DNA of 64,000 nt, taken from assembly GCA_965240325.2 (NCBI GenBank), contig OZ251229.1, positions 1,612,001 through 1,676,000 on the forward strand, given 5' to 3'. Positions 61,734-64,000 of the stretch are shown here, in pieces. The position numbers and the translations under genes are program-made. The notes under the pieces were generated by a model, which saw nothing but the letters and a program-made list of their open reading frames with translations, did no database searches and was not told where the DNA came from. This DNA comes from Rebecca billardiae RCC1528. Lineage: Eukaryota; Haptophyta. Each line of letters opens with the position of its first letter. Position 1 is the stretch's first letter.

Positions 61734-62973
61734 TCATTGGTACTGCGGATTCCAGCCCTGGCCCGAGCCCTGCGATGGCCCTGGCCCTGGCCCTGGACCC
61801 CAATCGTGCGGCGGTGGGTGGTCGCGTGGCTGCCGTGGCTCGTCACCGACGCCGTTGCCTGAGGCCGAAGGGTACGGCATGTGATGCACGTACGGCCCAC
61901 CTTGTGACGGCAGTGGGCCGGGCACGTACGGGACAGGATGCGGTGGCGGCGCCTGGTGATGCGGAGCTGGCACGTACACGCCGTGCTGCGCCGGCATCGG
62001 CTGCTGCGGCGCGTGCTGGGGCTGCGCCCAGGCAGGTTGAGGAGGCGGGGGAAGCATGTAGACGCCTTGCGCAGTGCGCGCCCCGTCGTAGCCCTTGTAC
62101 ATGGAGGGGTGGTCGTTTCCATACGTCCAGTGCCCGTGCGAGGTTAGGGACGGGTGCGACGATGCCGGATAAGCATGAGGTGGCGGTGGAGCCATGCCCA
62201 TCATGCCGGGGGCGTGTTGCAGCGGCGGCGGTGGCGCTGCCGCAACCGGCCACGGGCCACACGGCGGCGGTCCGAGTTGCGGCGGCCCGTGCGCGGGTGT
62301 CGGCGCGGCCCCGGCTGGCGGCAGATATGAGGGCCCGCAGGGCGCGGCCATCTGCCCCGCCGGCATTGGGGGCGCTCCCGCACCCTGCATGTACATCACC
62401 CACGTCGGCGGCTGCATCGCGCTGTCGCCCTCCGGCCGCTCGACCCGCCGGCGGATTGCTCGTGGCTTGTGACCGGCGCTGACGTCACGCGGCCCTCGCG
62501 CACGAGATGATTGCGAGCCTGAGAGGGCAAGCTCTCTGCGGTGGCCGCTCTGGTCCTGCGGAAGCGCGCAGGGAGCGACGGGCACGGGCCACGGGGCCAG
62601 GGTGAGGCCGCCGCAAAGGGGACGCGTCCACACGGCGCCTTGGTGGGGCCACGTGACTCGTGCGAAGTGGAGGGGGTGGGCGCGGGGCGCGAACCGGGAA
62701 CGTGCAGGGCAGCTTCAGTCGCTGACACCGTCGACACGGGTCGCCGTCGACGCAGGCCACCTTGGATCTGTGGCAATTGTCGCACGCCTGTTTCTTGCTG
62801 AACTCCGGCGCGAGCGACGTGAGGGGCGGCAGTCGGTAAAGCGGCGGCGCGCCGAGGGCGGCGGGGGCTGCGGCGGAGGGCGCATCGACAGCGTCCTCCC
62901 GCGCCAGCGTCTCGCCGCTCTCGCCCGCCGATGGCGCGCCAGCCGCTGCGCTCGCCGCCGCCTCGGCCGACAT
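61734..62973 (-). CDS. Zn2Cys6 (fungal-type) zinc-cluster protein, two or more exons
   Basis: Exon 1 starts at ATG 62973 (ATG 63003 or 63093 are possible). It encodes a binuclear zinc cluster at residues about 64-90: CDNCHRSKVAC, then CRRCQRLKLPC, with the exact C-x2-C-x6-C-x5-C-x2-C-x6-C spacing of Gal4-type DNA-binding domains. Soon after (CTFPV) a donor-like GTTCGC appears and the frame turns to low complexity. A second block, from about 62530 down to the stop at 61734, encodes a Pro/His/Tyr/Gln-rich activation-like region (MQPPTWVMYMQ, YMLPPPPQPAW, HHQAPPPHPVPY). A good acceptor (ttgccctctcag) sits near 62520. The exact exon join was not resolved. A nuclear transcription factor is inferred. 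Confidence 0.65.
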
Positions 62974-63093
62974 GAACGAGGGGCGAAAGGTGCGCCAACG
63001 CATGAAGTTCGGCCCGCTCGGGCCAGCTCGGGCCGCAAGCACCCCCTTTGCAGCTGAAAGCTGTCTCGCCTGGGAACTCGAGACTGAACACAA

Positions 63094-64000
63094 GCTCGAA
63101 AGCCGATACCTTCCACGGGGTTTCGTTTCAAATCCAACCTTTCACCAGAGTTTGAAGCTTATGGCCGCGATGTTTCGGCCAATCAGCTTGCAAGCTTCAC
63201 TTTTCGTCCGTGGATCGGAAGCACTTGATTCGCTTTGGTTGCTGTCACCGGACGACACGCTCTCACAAAGTAAGTAATTCTGCTCTTTGGAAACCCGCGA
63301 AGGCGGAGCGGGGAGTTCTTCACCGGTGCTTGTCCAAGTCTTGCGCCGAGATCTTTACCGAGCTATGATATTAGTATGATAATTGCTGTTGTATTCCATT
63401 CGATTTGTTCGTGGTGCTTACAAGCAAGCGGTTGTTGATTACCCGCTAGTTCAAGTTTGGGAAACTCGATCGCGCGGAGATCAATGATCTGAGCAACCAT
63501 TGGATGCGATCAGTGCGATCCCATCAATGGGCTATCCCATTAATTCGAGCGGGGAAGTGGATCCGGGCTCGTAGTCCGGACATGGAGACTGGTCCGGGCC
63601 CAGTCACCCGGCACTCCGGCTGGCCGACACCCGGTGGCTTTCTCCTAAACCCCTGGACGGGTAAAAACGCCCCCCCCCCCCCCCCCCCTGTGTATTCCGG
63701 GAGGCCGCGACCACTGTCGACGCTGAGTCCGGGCGGCGTCGCCAAGCGGCGGCTGGAGGAGCGACGGGCGCGTGAGCGTGGCGGCTCGCGGCTATCACCG
63801 GCCTTGTGGCACGTAGTCGCGCGTGTGCGCGCCGTCACATTGCGTGTACAACACCAGACGCTGACTCCCATGGCATTGCCACGCCCTGAAGACTGCCTCT
63901 GCACCTTGTGTCTGCGTTCAAATGCTCACGAAGCTGGCTCGCGGCGCTTGTGGCAGTGCCTAGCGTGCAAGAAGCTGCTACAAGTGGTGCCATAGCACTC
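63094..64000. other. Right edge; C19 homopolymer and an unassigned frame
   Basis: A run of 19 C lies at 63670-63688. A rightward frame, 63504-63995, ends with a cysteine-rich CLCTLCLRSN...WQCLACKK segment that may be a zinc ribbon, but the frame crosses the homopolymer and no family is recognised. Confidence 0.35.

Overview
This 64 kb window is nuclear DNA of a GC-rich, intron-bearing eukaryotic alga of the red-plastid lineage, most likely a haptophyte. The grounds are a pair of fucoxanthin-type light-harvesting genes, a plastid phosphate translocator with a two-part targeting leader, a bestrophin-type channel, dense GC-rich genes, and short introns made of CG-alternating sequence. The species call is inference; no rRNA or organelle marker is present.

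Layout. 0.5-20.2 kb holds a MAP3K-like kinase, a PAPS sulfotransferase, a multi-pass membrane protein, a BAR plus auxilin-J-domain fusion, a KDEL-tailed canopy/saposin-like triple-repeat protein, a PP1 catalytic subunit, a bestrophin channel and a discoidin/UIM protein. 21.3-27.8 kb holds a DUF6940 protein, a 1.2 kb hAT transposon with perfect ends and target duplication, a free-standing dynein-stalk protein, a 1.1 kb long-TIR element and cytosolic-type FBPase. 28.1-48.0 kb holds a triose-phosphate-type translocator, a DENN protein, an F-box/RCC1 protein, a dual-specificity phosphatase, the head-to-head LHC pair, a CRT-like transporter, an AIRIM (C1orf109)-like protein, a WRNIP1/RarA ATPase and a large Ala-rich TPR-like protein. 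48.17-55.5 kb is an array of four consecutive long-inverted-repeat elements. 55.5-61.7 kb is gene-poor with microsatellites and dispersed repeats. A Zn2Cys6 protein gene lies near the right end.

Three themes stand out. First, genes are often arranged head-to-head with tiny shared promoters of about 50-380 bp (seven pairs, one split by the hAT insertion). Second, the 15 introns I could place begin mostly with GTGCG rather than GTAAGT. Third, the mobile elements sit just upstream of gene starts, and the 48-55 kb array looks like repeated insertion of Mutator-like, non-autonomous elements into the same two 9-bp targets. The window therefore mixes carbon metabolism and photosynthesis genes (FBPase, translocator, LHC pair, perhaps the bestrophin), membrane trafficking genes (BAR-auxilin, DENN) and signalling genes with fresh transposon traffic.
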